Part shown: positions 30,068 through 38,191 of the stretch, in pieces
How positions within the stretch are numbered: position 1 is the first letter of the stretch
Layout: each line of letters starts with the position of its first letter
NCBI RefSeq assembly: GCF_001620365.2
Contig: NZ_LQMT02000025.1
Coordinates: 187,262 to 234,708 of the forward strand
Direction: 5' to 3'
Length of the DNA stretch: 47,447 nucleotides
From: Amycolatopsis keratiniphila subsp. keratiniphila
GTDB lineage: Bacteria > Actinomycetota > Actinomycetes > Mycobacteriales > Pseudonocardiaceae
Program-made: the position numbers and the translations under genes
The notes under the pieces: model-generated
Databases searched by the model: none
What the model was told of the DNA's origin: nothing
What the model saw: only the letters and a program-made list of their open reading frames with translations

Positions 30068-30384
30068 ACGACGTCGCCGAGCCGTACATGGTCCACGATC
30101 CGCGGGAGATGGCGGGCCAGCTGATCAACGGCAACTGGATCGTCGCGCGGTGGGAACACCTCGGCGAGGACGAGGACCTCGACCACTGGACCGCCGTCCT
30201 GCGCGGGCACTGCGAAGAACTCGACGTCGATCCGTATGTCATCAACATCCCGCGGAAGAGCCTGACCATCGTCTTCAACGGCGCGCTCCCCGCGCCGACG
30301 TTCGAACAGCTGGAGAACTCGATCGCGGCCATCGAGTACCACCGCTTCCTCGAACGCGAGATCGGGCCGAGACCGCTCGGCTAG
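30064..30384 (+). CDS. Hypothetical protein coupled to DUF397
   Basis: I do not recognise this acidic 106-residue soluble protein (MNDVAEPYMVHDPREMAGQL at the start, then WTAVLRGHCEELDVDPYVINIP, and a final IAAIEYHRFLEREIGPRPLG). It has no membrane segment or signal. Its ATG overlaps the DUF397 stop, so it is co-translated and is probably the third member of the module. The intervening sequence between the XRE gene and DUF397 carries the likely operator. Confidence 0.72.
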   Translation: MNDVAEPYMVHDPREMAGQLINGNWIVARWEHLGEDEDLDHWTAVLRGHCEELDVDPYVINIPRKSLTIVFNGALPAPTFEQLENSIAAIEYHRFLEREIGPRPLG

Positions 30385-30436
30385 CGGCCGGCCGCAGCAC
30401 CGACACCCCCTTGAAGATTCAGCACTGCCTGGCATA

Positions 30437-30452
30437 TATTCCACGAGGAATA
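30437..30452. promoter_or_regulatory. PadR operator candidate
   Basis: TATTCC-ACGA-GGAATA is a perfect 6-bp inverted repeat in an AT-rich stretch 32 bp before the PadR start. It probably mediates autorepression of the PadR-MFS operon. Confidence 0.5.
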
Positions 30453-30483
30453 ATCAGCAGGGAATCTTCCAAGGGGGACACTC

Positions 30484-31110
30484 ATGGCCGCGAAGCTCAC
30501 CCCGCTCGCCATGGCGGTGCTCGAACTCCTGCATGAGCGGCCCATGCATCCGTACGAGATGGCGCAGCTGATGCGCGAGCGCTTCGTCAACACGCGTGTG
30601 AAGGTGAAGGCCGGTTCGCTCTACCACGCGGTGGATCGTCTGGTTCAGAACGGTTTCGTCGAGGTCGTCGAGACACAACGGGACGGGAAACGCCCCGAGC
30701 GCACCGTGTACGCGATGACGGACACCGGCCGCGACGAGTTCGTCACCCGGGCGCAGGACATGCTGGCCAACCCCGCCGAGGAGTACCCCGAGTACCTCAG
30801 CGCGCTCGCCGTCATCGACGAGCTCGGCCCGGAAATGTCGCTCGCCCAGCTCAAGCACCGCGTGCTGCGGCTACAGGCCGCCCTCGCCTCCGACCAGGTC
30901 GTGCTCGAAAACCTGGTCAACGAGCACAAGCTCCCCGAGATCTACTGGCTCGACTGGTCCTACGCCACCGCGCGGCGGGCCTTCGAGCTCGAATGGACCC
31001 AAAAACTCGTCGCAGACCTGGAATCCGGCCGCATCCGGTTCCAGGGGCACTGCACGCCGCAGCTGAACCTGGTCACCGAGGACGACAGTGATGAACGCAA
31101 GACAAGCTAA
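30484..31110 (+). CDS. PadR family transcriptional regulator
   Basis: This 208-residue protein has the PadR winged helix (LTPLAMAVLELLHERPMHPYEMAQLM, VKAGSLYHAVDRLVQNGFVEVVET, RTVYAMTDTGRDEF) and a C-terminal dimerisation domain with long helices (about 100-190), as in PadR-s2/VirR-type regulators. It overlaps the downstream exporter by 20 bp and likely represses it until a drug-like ligand binds. AAGGGGGA precedes ATG 30484. Confidence 0.92.
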   Translation: MAAKLTPLAMAVLELLHERPMHPYEMAQLMRERFVNTRVKVKAGSLYHAVDRLVQNGFVEVVETQRDGKRPERTVYAMTDTGRDEFVTRAQDMLANPAEEYPEYLSALAVIDELGPEMSLAQLKHRVLRLQAALASDQVVLENLVNEHKLPEIYWLDWSYATARRAFELEWTQKLVADLESGRIRFQGHCTPQLNLVTEDDSDERKTS

Positions 31111-32701
31111 TCCCTGGGCCGCGCTTTCCGCGCTGTGCCTGGGTTTCTTCATGATCCTGCTGGACACCACGATCGTCTCGACCGCGATCCCCGCGATGCT
31201 GCGGGAGCTCGGCGCCGGGCTGAACGCGATCGTCTGGGTGATCAGCGTCTACCTGCTCACCTACGCGGTGCCGATGCTGTTCGCCAGCCGTCTCGGCGAC
31301 CGCTTCGGCCCGAAACGCGTCTACCTGGCCGGGCTCGTGGTGTTCACGCTGGCCTCGCTGTGGTGCGGTGTGTCCGGATCGGTCGAAATGCTGATCGCGG
31401 CCCGCGCGGTGCAAGGCCTCGGCGCCGCTTTGATGACGCCGCAGACCCTGGCGTTCATCAGCCATCTGTTCCCGCCGTCGAAACGCGGCCCCGCGATGGG
31501 ACTCTGGAGCGGTGTCGCCGGGATCGCGGCCATCGTCGGGCCGGTACTCGGCGGCGTGCTCGTAGACCACCTCGGCTGGGAATGGATCTTCTTCGTCAAC
31601 CTGCCGGTCGGCGTGGTCGCGATCGCGCTCGCGCTGCTCAAGGTGCCGGACTGGCAGCCGAAGCACTCGCATTCCTTCGACGTCCCGGGGATCCTGCTGT
31701 CCGGCGCCGGGTTGTTCTGTGTCGTCTACGGTGTCCAAAATGGACAGCACTACGACTGGGGACGAGTGTTCGGGCCGGTCACCGTCTTCGAGATCATCGG
31801 CTTCGGTATCGCCCTTCTGGTCGCTTTCGTTGTGTGGCAACGGTTCAACCGCCGCGAACCGCTGCTCCCGCTCGGCGTTTTCGCGAACCGCAACTTCTCG
31901 GCCGGGGCGCTGACGGCGGTCACCGTCGGCTTCGCGATGACCGGCATGTTCCTGCCGCTGGTGATCTACATCCAGGCCGTGCTGGGCGAGTCGCCGACGA
32001 TGTCCGGGCTGCTGTTCGCGCCGATGTCGTTGCTGGGTGGCCTGATCGGCCCGTTCGTCGGCCGCGCTTCGGACAAGGTCAGCGGAAAGATCCTGCTGAT
32101 CGTCGGGCTCACCGCGCTCGCCGCGGGATTGGGCCTGGCGGCCTTGATCGCCAGGGCGGGCGCGAACGCGTGGGCGCTCACCCCGGCGCTGCTGGTGGCG
32201 GGTTTCGGCATCGGCTTCATCTTCGCGCCGATGGGCAATCTGGCGATGAGTTCGGTCGAACCGCGGCTCGTCGGGACCGCGTCGGGCATCTTCAACACCG
32301 CCCGTCAGGTCGGCGGCGTGCTCGGCAGCGCGGCCGTCGGCGTGCTGCTGCAGGCCCGGATCAGCGCTTCGATCGCCGGCGAGGCGGCGTCGGCCGCGAG
32401 CGCGTTGCCGGAGCAGTACCGGGCGCCGTTCTCCGAAGGCGTCGCGAAGGCCGCGGAATCGACCGGGGAGTTCGGTTCCTCCGGCGCGGCCACGTTCCCC
32501 GGCCTGCCGCCAGGTGTCGCCGAGCAGGCTCAGCGGCTCGCTCTCGACGCCGTCCATAATGGACTCACCGACGCGGCCCGGGTGGCCCTGCTGCTTCCGG
32601 CCGCGGTGCTCGCGCTGGGTGTGCTCGCCGCGCTCACCATGCGGCGCCCTTCCCGGGCACCCCACCCGCCCGCTCGCGAACCCGCCGCCAGCGCCGCCTG
32701 A
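31091..32701 (+). CDS. MFS drug exporter (DHA2/EmrB-QacA type)
   Basis: This 536-residue 14-TM exporter shows GFFMILLDTTIVSTAIPAML in the first segment, RLGDRFGPKRVYLAG (motif A), and the antiporter motif in segment 5 (GPVLGGVLVDHLGW). A Ser/Ala-rich external loop sits between the last two segments (about 430-490). It should pump hydrophobic drugs out using the proton gradient. Translation starts inside the 3' end of the PadR gene (ATG 31091), so the two are one operon under PadR control. Confidence 0.93.
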   Translation: MNARQANPWAALSALCLGFFMILLDTTIVSTAIPAMLRELGAGLNAIVWVISVYLLTYAVPMLFASRLGDRFGPKRVYLAGLVVFTLASLWCGVSGSVEMLIAARAVQGLGAALMTPQTLAFISHLFPPSKRGPAMGLWSGVAGIAAIVGPVLGGVLVDHLGWEWIFFVNLPVGVVAIALALLKVPDWQPKHSHSFDVPGILLSGAGLFCVVYGVQNGQHYDWGRVFGPVTVFEIIGFGIALLVAFVVWQRFNRREPLLPLGVFANRNFSAGALTAVTVGFAMTGMFLPLVIYIQAVLGESPTMSGLLFAPMSLLGGLIGPFVGRASDKVSGKILLIVGLTALAAGLGLAALIARAGANAWALTPALLVAGFGIGFIFAPMGNLAMSSVEPRLVGTASGIFNTARQVGGVLGSAAVGVLLQARISASIAGEAASAASALPEQYRAPFSEGVAKAAESTGEFGSSGAATFPGLPPGVAEQAQRLALDAVHNGLTDAARVALLLPAAVLALGVLAALTMRRPSRAPHPPAREPAASAA

Positions 32702-32714
32702 CCCTGTCCCGCAA

Positions 32715-32771
32715 ATGTCAGGAAAGGGTCGTTCATGACGTTTTTCGTCCTGAACGACCCTTTCCTGACAT
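32715..32771. terminator. Bidirectional terminator hairpin with 21-bp arms
   Basis: ATGTCAGGAAAGGGTCGTTCA (left arm 32715-32735) pairs perfectly with 32751-32771 around a 15-nt loop that contains TTTTT. It sits exactly between the convergent exporter and glycosidase genes. The arm length exceeds a normal terminator and suggests another mobile-palindrome family, but no second copy occurs in the window. Confidence 0.8.
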
Positions 32772-32775
32772 CGGG

Positions 32776-34632
32776 CTACCGGCGGTACCGCAGGCCGTAG
32801 CCGTACGGGTACAGCGCCTTCTTGCCGTCGCCGACGTTCACCGGCTCCTGCGCCGCGCTGACCGGCCAGCTGAACGTCAGCTTCCCGGTCGGGTTGTAGT
32901 CGCCGTAAAGGACATCGGCGACACCGGCGCCTTCGCTGCCCGGGAGCCAGGCCGCGACCAGCCCGTCGAACTGCGGCAGCTGCGCGGCGATGTCGAGCGG
33001 ACGGCCGGACACGGTCACCACGACGACCGGGACACCGGAACTCTTCAGTTTGGCGATCGTGGCGAGGTCTTCCGCGTCGAGTCCGAAGCCGTTCGGCCGG
33101 TCTCCCTGTCCTTCGGCGTACGGCGTTTCGCCCACCACGGCGACGGCGACCTGGTAGCTGCCGTCGATTCCGTTACCCGCACGGTCATAGGTCACCGTGG
33201 TTCCCTTCCCCGCCCCCGACTTGATGCCGTCGAGGATGGTCGTGCCCGGGATCACCGGGCCGCTCTGTCCCTGCCAGGTGAGCGTCCAGCCGCCCGCCTG
33301 GTTGCCGATGTCGTTCGCGTTCTTGCCCGCGACGAAGATCTTGTTGTTCTTCTTCGCCAGCGGCAGCACACCGTCGTTCTTCAGCAGCACCTGGGATTCG
33401 CGGACGGCCTGCCGGGCCAGTTCGCGATGTTCCTTGCTGCCGAACGCCTTCTGGAGCGATCGGTCGGTGTACGGGCGCTCGAACAGGCCGAGCTTGAACT
33501 TCTCCGCCAGGATGCGGCGGTTCGCGTCGTCGATCCGGTCGCGCGAAACGCGGCCCGCTTCGACTTCGGCCTTGAGGTACGCGATGAACTGCGGCGCGTC
33601 CCACGGGACCATGAACATGTCGATGCCCGCGTTGACCGAGAGCCGCACCTCTTCCGGGGTGAAGCCCTCCTTGCCGTCGATCTGGTTGATCGCGTTGTAG
33701 TCCGAGATCACCAGCCCGCGAAACCGCAGTTCCTTCTTGAGGACGTCGGTGATGAGGTACTTCTGGGCGTGCATGCGCACTCCCTGGAAGCTGGAGAACG
33801 AGATCATCACCGAGCCGACCCCGCGGTCGATCGCCTCGCGGAACGGCGGCAGGTGGATCTGGCGCAACTCTCGTTCGCTCACCTCGGTGTTGCCCTGGTC
33901 GACGCCGTTCGTCGTGCCACCGTCGCCGACGTAGTGTTTCGCCGTCGCGAGCACTGATCCCGGTTTCTCGCCGAGCCTGTGCCCTTGAAGCCCCGTGATC
34001 GCCGACGCGTTCGCGATGGCGTCACGCGGGGATTCGCCGAAGGATTCGTAGGTCCGGCCCCACCGGTCGTCGCGGGCGACGCACAGACACGGCGAAAAGT
34101 CCCACTGCGGACCGGTTCCGGCGACTTCGAGCGCCGTCGCCCGGCCGATCTTCTCGACCAGGCGCGGATTGTTCGCGGCGCCGAGGCCGATGTTGTGCGG
34201 GAAGATCGTGGCGCCGTAGACGTTGTTGTGGCCGTGCACGGCGTCGACGCCGTAGATCGTGGGAATGCCGAGCGGCGTCGAAACCGCCGCCTTCTGGTAC
34301 GAGTCGACCATGTCGGCCCACCCGGTCGGCGTGTTGCTGGCCGGTACCGAGCCACCGCCGGAAAGCAGGGACCCCAGTTTGAGCGCGGCGGCCTGGTCGG
34401 GGGTGACCGCGCCGCGTTCGGCCTGCGTCATCTGGCCGATCTTGTCGTCGAGGCTCATCCGCTTGAGCAGGTCGTTCACCCGCGCGGAGGTCGAAGCGTG
34501 CGGGTTCTTGTAGAGCGGTCCCGGAGCTGCGGAAGCCACCGGGGTCAGGGCCGAACCGGCCAGGAGCAGTCCTGCGAGCACTGTGGTTTGCGTCGTGCGA
34601 AGAGATCTTCTGACGCGGAGGCGGGGCGACAT
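32776..34632 (-). CDS. Secreted glycoside hydrolase family 3 beta-glucosidase
   Basis: This 618-residue enzyme has a signal peptide (basic RLRVRRSLR, a hydrophobic core to about residue 30, cleavage near VASAAPG). The GH3 N-domain follows (MSLDDKIGQMTQAERGAV, DAVHGHNNVYGATIFPHNIGLGAA, AKHYVGDGGT), with nucleophile aspartate in LRFRGLVISDYNAINQ. The GH3 C-domain ends the protein (KNNKIFVAGKNANDIGNQAGG, then VVTVSGRPLDI). It should release glucose from beta-linked oligosaccharides such as cellobiose or laminaribiose outside the cell. GGAGG precedes ATG 34632. A sugar-responsive operator lies upstream. Confidence 0.92.
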   Translation of the reverse strand: MSPRLRVRRSLRTTQTTVLAGLLLAGSALTPVASAAPGPLYKNPHASTSARVNDLLKRMSLDDKIGQMTQAERGAVTPDQAAALKLGSLLSGGGSVPASNTPTGWADMVDSYQKAAVSTPLGIPTIYGVDAVHGHNNVYGATIFPHNIGLGAANNPRLVEKIGRATALEVAGTGPQWDFSPCLCVARDDRWGRTYESFGESPRDAIANASAITGLQGHRLGEKPGSVLATAKHYVGDGGTTNGVDQGNTEVSERELRQIHLPPFREAIDRGVGSVMISFSSFQGVRMHAQKYLITDVLKKELRFRGLVISDYNAINQIDGKEGFTPEEVRLSVNAGIDMFMVPWDAPQFIAYLKAEVEAGRVSRDRIDDANRRILAEKFKLGLFERPYTDRSLQKAFGSKEHRELARQAVRESQVLLKNDGVLPLAKKNNKIFVAGKNANDIGNQAGGWTLTWQGQSGPVIPGTTILDGIKSGAGKGTTVTYDRAGNGIDGSYQVAVAVVGETPYAEGQGDRPNGFGLDAEDLATIAKLKSSGVPVVVVTVSGRPLDIAAQLPQFDGLVAAWLPGSEGAGVADVLYGDYNPTGKLTFSWPVSAAQEPVNVGDGKKALYPYGYGLRYRR

Positions 34633-34660
34633 TGGTTCCTCCGTAGCTCGAACAATCCAT

Positions 34661-34684
34661 ATGTTGCGCGCCACAACAAACTAA
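34661..34684. promoter_or_regulatory. ROK-type operator candidate upstream of the GH3 gene
   Basis: The right half, AACAAACTAA (34675-34684), matches one half of the TTAGTTTGTT/AACAAACTAA sites I recall for actinobacterial ROK-family sugar repressors; the left half TATGTTG is less well conserved. It lies about 30-50 bp before the GH3 start. No ROK gene is in the window. Confidence 0.4.
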
Positions 34685-34735
34685 CTCCACGTTCGGGTGT
34701 TCCAGGTCACAATCAGGCAACGGCGAGCCGTCGAG

Positions 34736-34747
34736 TACCTTCCTCAC
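34736..34747 (+). promoter_or_regulatory. Candidate leaderless promoter of maf
   Basis: TACCTT (34736-34741) ends 6 nt before the GTG at 34748, with no ribosome-binding site. Confidence 0.4.
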
Positions 34748-35374
34748 GTGCGTTTCGTTCTCGCGTCCCAGTCCCCCGCCCGCCTCGGTGTCCTGCGTTC
34801 CGCCGGCTTCGATCCGAGCGTCGTCGTGTCCGGCGTCGACGAGGACGCGGTCGCCGCGTCGCTGACCGATCCGGCCCCCGAAGAGCTGGTCCGCGCGCTC
34901 GCCGCCGCGAAGGCCGAGGCGGTTTTCGAGGCGCTGGGCGGCCACTCCGACCTGGTCATCGTGGGCTGCGATTCGATGCTGTCGATCAACGGCGAGATGG
35001 TCGGCAAGCCGATCACGCCGGAAGCCGCGCGCGAACGCTGGGCGTCGATGGCGGGCAAGACCGGTGAACTCCTGACCGGTCACGCGATCATCCGCGTCGA
35101 GAACGGTGAGAGGACGAAGGAAGCGTCCGGGACCGAAGGCACCACTGTTCGCTTCGGCACACCGTCACAAGAAGAGATCGAGGCGTACATCGCTTCCGGA
35201 GAGCCGCTTCAGGTGGCCGGCGGCTTCACCCTCGACGGGCTCGGCGGCTGGTTCATCGAGGGAATCGACGGTGACTTCTCGAGTGTCATCGGGATCAGCC
35301 TGCCGCTGACCCGTCGTTTGCTGACGGAGGTCGGTGTGAGCGTCATCGATCTCTGGACCCGTCCCGCATCCTGA
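34748..35374 (+). CDS. maf: Maf family nucleotide pyrophosphatase
   Basis: This 208-residue enzyme hydrolyses non-canonical or excess nucleoside triphosphates (dTTP, UTP, or modified nucleotides) to monophosphates and PPi. Motifs are present: FVLASQSPARLGVLRSAGF (the substrate-binding SxSPxR), VSGVDEDAV, GCDSMLSINGEMVGKP with the catalytic acid, and GGFTLDGLGGWFIEGIDGD. The start is GTG 34748, directly after a -10 box. In mycobacteria it stands between the epsilon and alpha carboxylase genes; here it is separated from both by inserted genes. Confidence 0.93.
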   Translation: MRFVLASQSPARLGVLRSAGFDPSVVVSGVDEDAVAASLTDPAPEELVRALAAAKAEAVFEALGGHSDLVIVGCDSMLSINGEMVGKPITPEAARERWASMAGKTGELLTGHAIIRVENGERTKEASGTEGTTVRFGTPSQEEIEAYIASGEPLQVAGGFTLDGLGGWFIEGIDGDFSSVIGISLPLTRRLLTEVGVSVIDLWTRPAS

Positions 35375-35419
35375 GACGACTCCCACACGATCGGGTGATC
35401 CGGAAGAGTCCTGCCTCGC

Positions 35420-35438
35420 CGAACGTTCTTCACGTTCG
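35420..35438 (+). promoter_or_regulatory. Hairpin before the symporter gene
   Basis: CGAACGT-TCTTC-ACGTTCG is a perfect 7-bp inverted repeat 36 bp upstream of the symporter start. It could be an operator or terminate maf. Confidence 0.35.
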
Positions 35439-35474
35439 GGAAATCAGGAAACCTTCACGCACCGGAGTCGCCCC

Positions 35475-36839
35475 GTGTCTTTCATTCGGACCTATACAAG
35501 GCCAAGGGTCTTCGCGGCGGCGGTCCTCGGCTCGCTCGTCGTGGGCGCCCTGCTCGGCGTCCTCGCCAGGACGACCGAGGCGAGCTGGCTGACCGACCTG
35601 CTCGACCAGATCGGCACGATCTTCACGACGCTGCTGCAGATCGCGGTGATCCCGCTGGTCTTCACGGCGATCGTGGTCGGCATCAACAGCCTGCGCAACC
35701 TCGGCGGCGGCAAGAAGGCCGCGCGGCTGGGTGGCAAGACCGTCCTGTGGTTCGCGATCACCTCGTTCATCGCGTCGCTGATCGGCATCGCCGTCGCGAA
35801 GCTGTTCAACCCGGGCAGCGGCGGCCTCGGCGAAGGCGTCGCCGCGACCGCGAAGAACGCGGACAAGGCCACCAAGAGCGTCGACAACTGGGGCTCCTGG
35901 AGCGCCTTCGTCGAAGGCTTCCTGCCGAAGAACTTCTTCACGGCTTTCACCGAAGGCTCGACGCTGCAGGTGCTGTTCCTCGCCGTGATCATCGGTGCGG
36001 CGGCCTACAGTCTCGGCGACAAGGCCAAGCCGTTCGTCGACTTCACCACCAGCGTCTTCGAGATCATCCAGCGCTACCTCGGCTGGATCGTCCGGCTCGC
36101 CCCGATCGGCATCGTCGGCCTGATCGGCGCCGCGGTCGCGAACTACGGTGACGCGCTGTTCCGCCCGCTGTTCACCACCACGCTCGCGGTGTACGTCGGC
36201 TGCCTCGTGGTGCTGCTGGTGGTCTACCCGATCCTGCTCCAGTTCGTGGCGAAGGTCAGCCCGCTGAAGTTCTTCTCGAAGGCGGGCACGGCGATCCAGT
36301 TCGCGTTCGCTTCGCAGTCTTCGGCCGCGACGCTGCCCCTCACGCGGCAGTCCGCCGTGAACCTGGGCGTCCAGCCCGCGTACGCCGCCTTCGCGACTCC
36401 GCTGGGCAGCGCCACGAAGATGGACGGCTGCGCCGCGGTGTTCCCCGCGATCGGCGCCATCTTCATCGCGAACCTGTCCGGGGTCTCGCTGAACATCTGG
36501 CAGTACGTCGGGATCGTCGTGGTCGCCGTGCTCGGCGCACTGGCCACCGCGGGCACCACCGGCTGGCTGACCGCGCTGACCCTGACCACCGCGTTCATCG
36601 GCCTCGACGCGCAGCAGGTGGCGCTCGGGATCGCGCTGATCTACTCGGTGAACCCGATCATGGACATGATGCGGACCGCGACCAACGTCGCCGGCCAGAT
36701 CGTCGTTCCGGTGGTCGTCGCTCGCGGCGAAGGCCTTCTGGACGACGAGGTGCTCAACTCGCCGACAGACCCTTCGCCGACCTCTGACGGCGAAGCGGCT
36801 ACTGCCTCCGCTAAGGAGCCTGCCGCCGCTGGTGCGTGA
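35475..36839 (+). CDS. Dicarboxylate/amino-acid:cation symporter (DAACS family)
   Basis: This 454-residue transporter resembles GltP/DctA. After the first helices it has the long TM region with IAVIPLVFTAIVVGINSLRNLGG, the hairpin motif QFAFASQSSAATLPLT (serine-rich re-entrant loop), ATPLGSATKMDGCAAVFPAIGAIFIANLSG and NPIMDMMRTATNVAGQ in the last transport helix, which bind the dicarboxylate and cations. It takes up C4-dicarboxylates, glutamate or aspartate. The last 50 residues are acidic and Ala/Ser-rich, on the cytoplasmic side. GTG start; GGAG is 8 nt upstream. Confidence 0.91.
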   Translation: MSFIRTYTRPRVFAAAVLGSLVVGALLGVLARTTEASWLTDLLDQIGTIFTTLLQIAVIPLVFTAIVVGINSLRNLGGGKKAARLGGKTVLWFAITSFIASLIGIAVAKLFNPGSGGLGEGVAATAKNADKATKSVDNWGSWSAFVEGFLPKNFFTAFTEGSTLQVLFLAVIIGAAAYSLGDKAKPFVDFTTSVFEIIQRYLGWIVRLAPIGIVGLIGAAVANYGDALFRPLFTTTLAVYVGCLVVLLVVYPILLQFVAKVSPLKFFSKAGTAIQFAFASQSSAATLPLTRQSAVNLGVQPAYAAFATPLGSATKMDGCAAVFPAIGAIFIANLSGVSLNIWQYVGIVVVAVLGALATAGTTGWLTALTLTTAFIGLDAQQVALGIALIYSVNPIMDMMRTATNVAGQIVVPVVVARGEGLLDDEVLNSPTDPSPTSDGEAATASAKEPAAAGA

Positions 36840-36850
36840 CGCTTCTGCCG

Positions 36851-36986
36851 GTCCGTGAAGGCCCCCTTGAGGGACCAGATGTCCGTGAAGGCCTCCTTCC
36901 CTACCCTCAAGGTAGTGAAGGAGGCCTTCACTACCTTGAACGCTCCAGGGACCGGCCGCCCGAGTGGTAGCAAAGGTCCCTTGCTC
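36851..36986. repeat. Third repeat cluster: half palindrome, palindrome and 26-mer
   Basis: It begins with a lone left arm of family A (36851-36875, one base changed, right arm missing). Next comes a palindrome with 15-bp arms GTGAAGGCCTCCTTC/complement (36885-36899, 36917-36931) and an inner CTACC/GGTAG stem around CTCAA. It ends with the family C 26-mer in reverse orientation (36961-36986), which is the exact reverse complement of 3111-3136. It lies between two convergent genes. Confidence 0.8.
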
Positions 36987-36990
36987 CCCC

Positions 36991-37707
36991 TCAGGGGCAG
37001 GCCCGCAGATCCGCCCTGGTCAGCCGCACATCCGGCCAGCCCCTCAGCTCCGAAGGAGCGGTGTACCGCCGCGTGCACCCCACGGAACCGCGGGCGACGT
37101 CGTAGACCTCCGCGAGCACCGGCGCCGCCTGGCACCGCGCCGACCCGGACTGCGCGCCGGGACATTCGTGCCGCACGACGATCACGTCCGCGACCCCGTC
37201 GGCGGTGACGTCGTGCAGGGCGATCGTCCCGGCATCGGAGAAATACGGCTTCCCGGTGTCCCGCCAGATCCCGCCGCGCGCCACGAACAGTTCGCCCGTC
37301 ACACCCCTGCCCGTCTCGCCGCGCACCAGGCACACCGGTGTCGTGCCATCGACACAGCGCAAAGAATCGCCCTTCAGGGTGACCCCGCGGTCGTTGATGA
37401 TCAGCGGGTACGCGGTGTCCGCGCCGATCCGGACCACCCCCTGCTTCCCCGAGGAGTCGGCCAGCAGCACGACGGGCAGCCCGCCGACGGTCATCGCGCC
37501 GATCTCCCGGCAGGCCGAGTCGCCGCAGTTCACCCTGGGCGCGCTCGGGGCGCCATCGGATACCGGAGGCACACCGGGGTCGCCGGCGGGCGTCGGTGCG
37601 GCCGGGCGGAGCAGGACCACGGTGACGATCACGCCCGCCGTCACCACAACCGCCAGCAGCGCGGTGAGCAGCACGGATCGTGGCGCCCGCGCTTCCTGTG
37701 TCCGCAT
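36991..37707 (-). CDS. Membrane-anchored extracytoplasmic hypothetical protein
   Basis: I do not recognise a family for this 238-residue protein. A basic N-terminus, one strong hydrophobic segment (about 12-35, LLTALLAVVVTAGVIVTVVLL) and a Pro/Ala/Gly-rich linker lead to an external domain with eight or more cysteines (NCGDSAC, LRCVDGTTPVCLV, HECPGAQSGSARCQAAP, GCTRRYT), probably paired as disulfides. DVTADGVADVIVVRHECPG resembles an FG-GAP/VCBS-type calcium loop, suggesting a small beta-propeller. It starts at ATG 37707, divergent from the next gene by 50 bp. Confidence 0.72.
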   Translation of the reverse strand: MRTQEARAPRSVLLTALLAVVVTAGVIVTVVLLRPAAPTPAGDPGVPPVSDGAPSAPRVNCGDSACREIGAMTVGGLPVVLLADSSGKQGVVRIGADTAYPLIINDRGVTLKGDSLRCVDGTTPVCLVRGETGRGVTGELFVARGGIWRDTGKPYFSDAGTIALHDVTADGVADVIVVRHECPGAQSGSARCQAAPVLAEVYDVARGSVGCTRRYTAPSELRGWPDVRLTRADLRACP

Positions 37708-37745
37708 ATCCGAGAGCGTAAGTGATCTAGCGCAGAGTGCACGTC

Positions 37746-37757
37746 TATGTTGTTCCT
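37746..37757 (+). promoter_or_regulatory. Candidate leaderless promoter of the 94-residue gene
   Basis: TATGTT (37746-37751) ends 6 nt before the GTG at 37758 and favours that start over the upstream GTG at 37737. Confidence 0.4.
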
Positions 37758-38042
37758 GTGACGAACCCCGGACTGCCCAGCGCACTGTTCCTTCCGACGG
37801 CGAAAAAGCCGAAGGACTACACGAGCGCGGAGATCGAACTCCGCGCGACCAAGGACGGCCGGATGGCGTTGATCGCCTTCAGTTCCGTGCAGCGTCTGGT
37901 CGAGTGCTGCGGGCCGCATCAGCCGTGGGCACTGGTCAAATCCGAGCACCTCGGCCGGGTCCACCAGGCCCAGCCGTACGACCTGATCGTGCTCGATTCC
38001 GATCTTCCGGAAGAACTGCGGCACCGCGAAGCCCTGGTGTAG
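37758..38042 (+). CDS. SAV_915-like small protein
   Basis: This 94-residue soluble protein resembles the uncharacterised SAV_915 family of actinomycetes: LPSALFLPTAKKPKDYTSAEIELRATKDGRMALIAFSSVQRLVECCG, followed by QPWALVKSEHLGRVHQ. Two adjacent cysteines occur in LVECCGPHQ. The function is unknown. The frame is open from GTG 37737; I prefer GTG 37758 because a -10 box lies 6 nt upstream. Confidence 0.68.
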   Translation: MTNPGLPSALFLPTAKKPKDYTSAEIELRATKDGRMALIAFSSVQRLVECCGPHQPWALVKSEHLGRVHQAQPYDLIVLDSDLPEELRHREALV

Positions 38043-38191
38043 GGCCTGTTAGAAGAACTACGCCACAGTGAGTCGCTGCTATAAACAGTGTCACCGGGTG
38101 GCCTTGCTCTCACTAATCAGAGCGGGAACTTCCGTAAACTGCTGCGGAGCCGCATCGGGGCGGCCCGACGTGCGAACGCAGGAGGTACGGC

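Noticed and set aside
31073..32665. A 530-residue frame antisense to the second MFS exporter
   Set aside because: Highly charged shadow of the hydrophobic exporter; no start signal and no domain.
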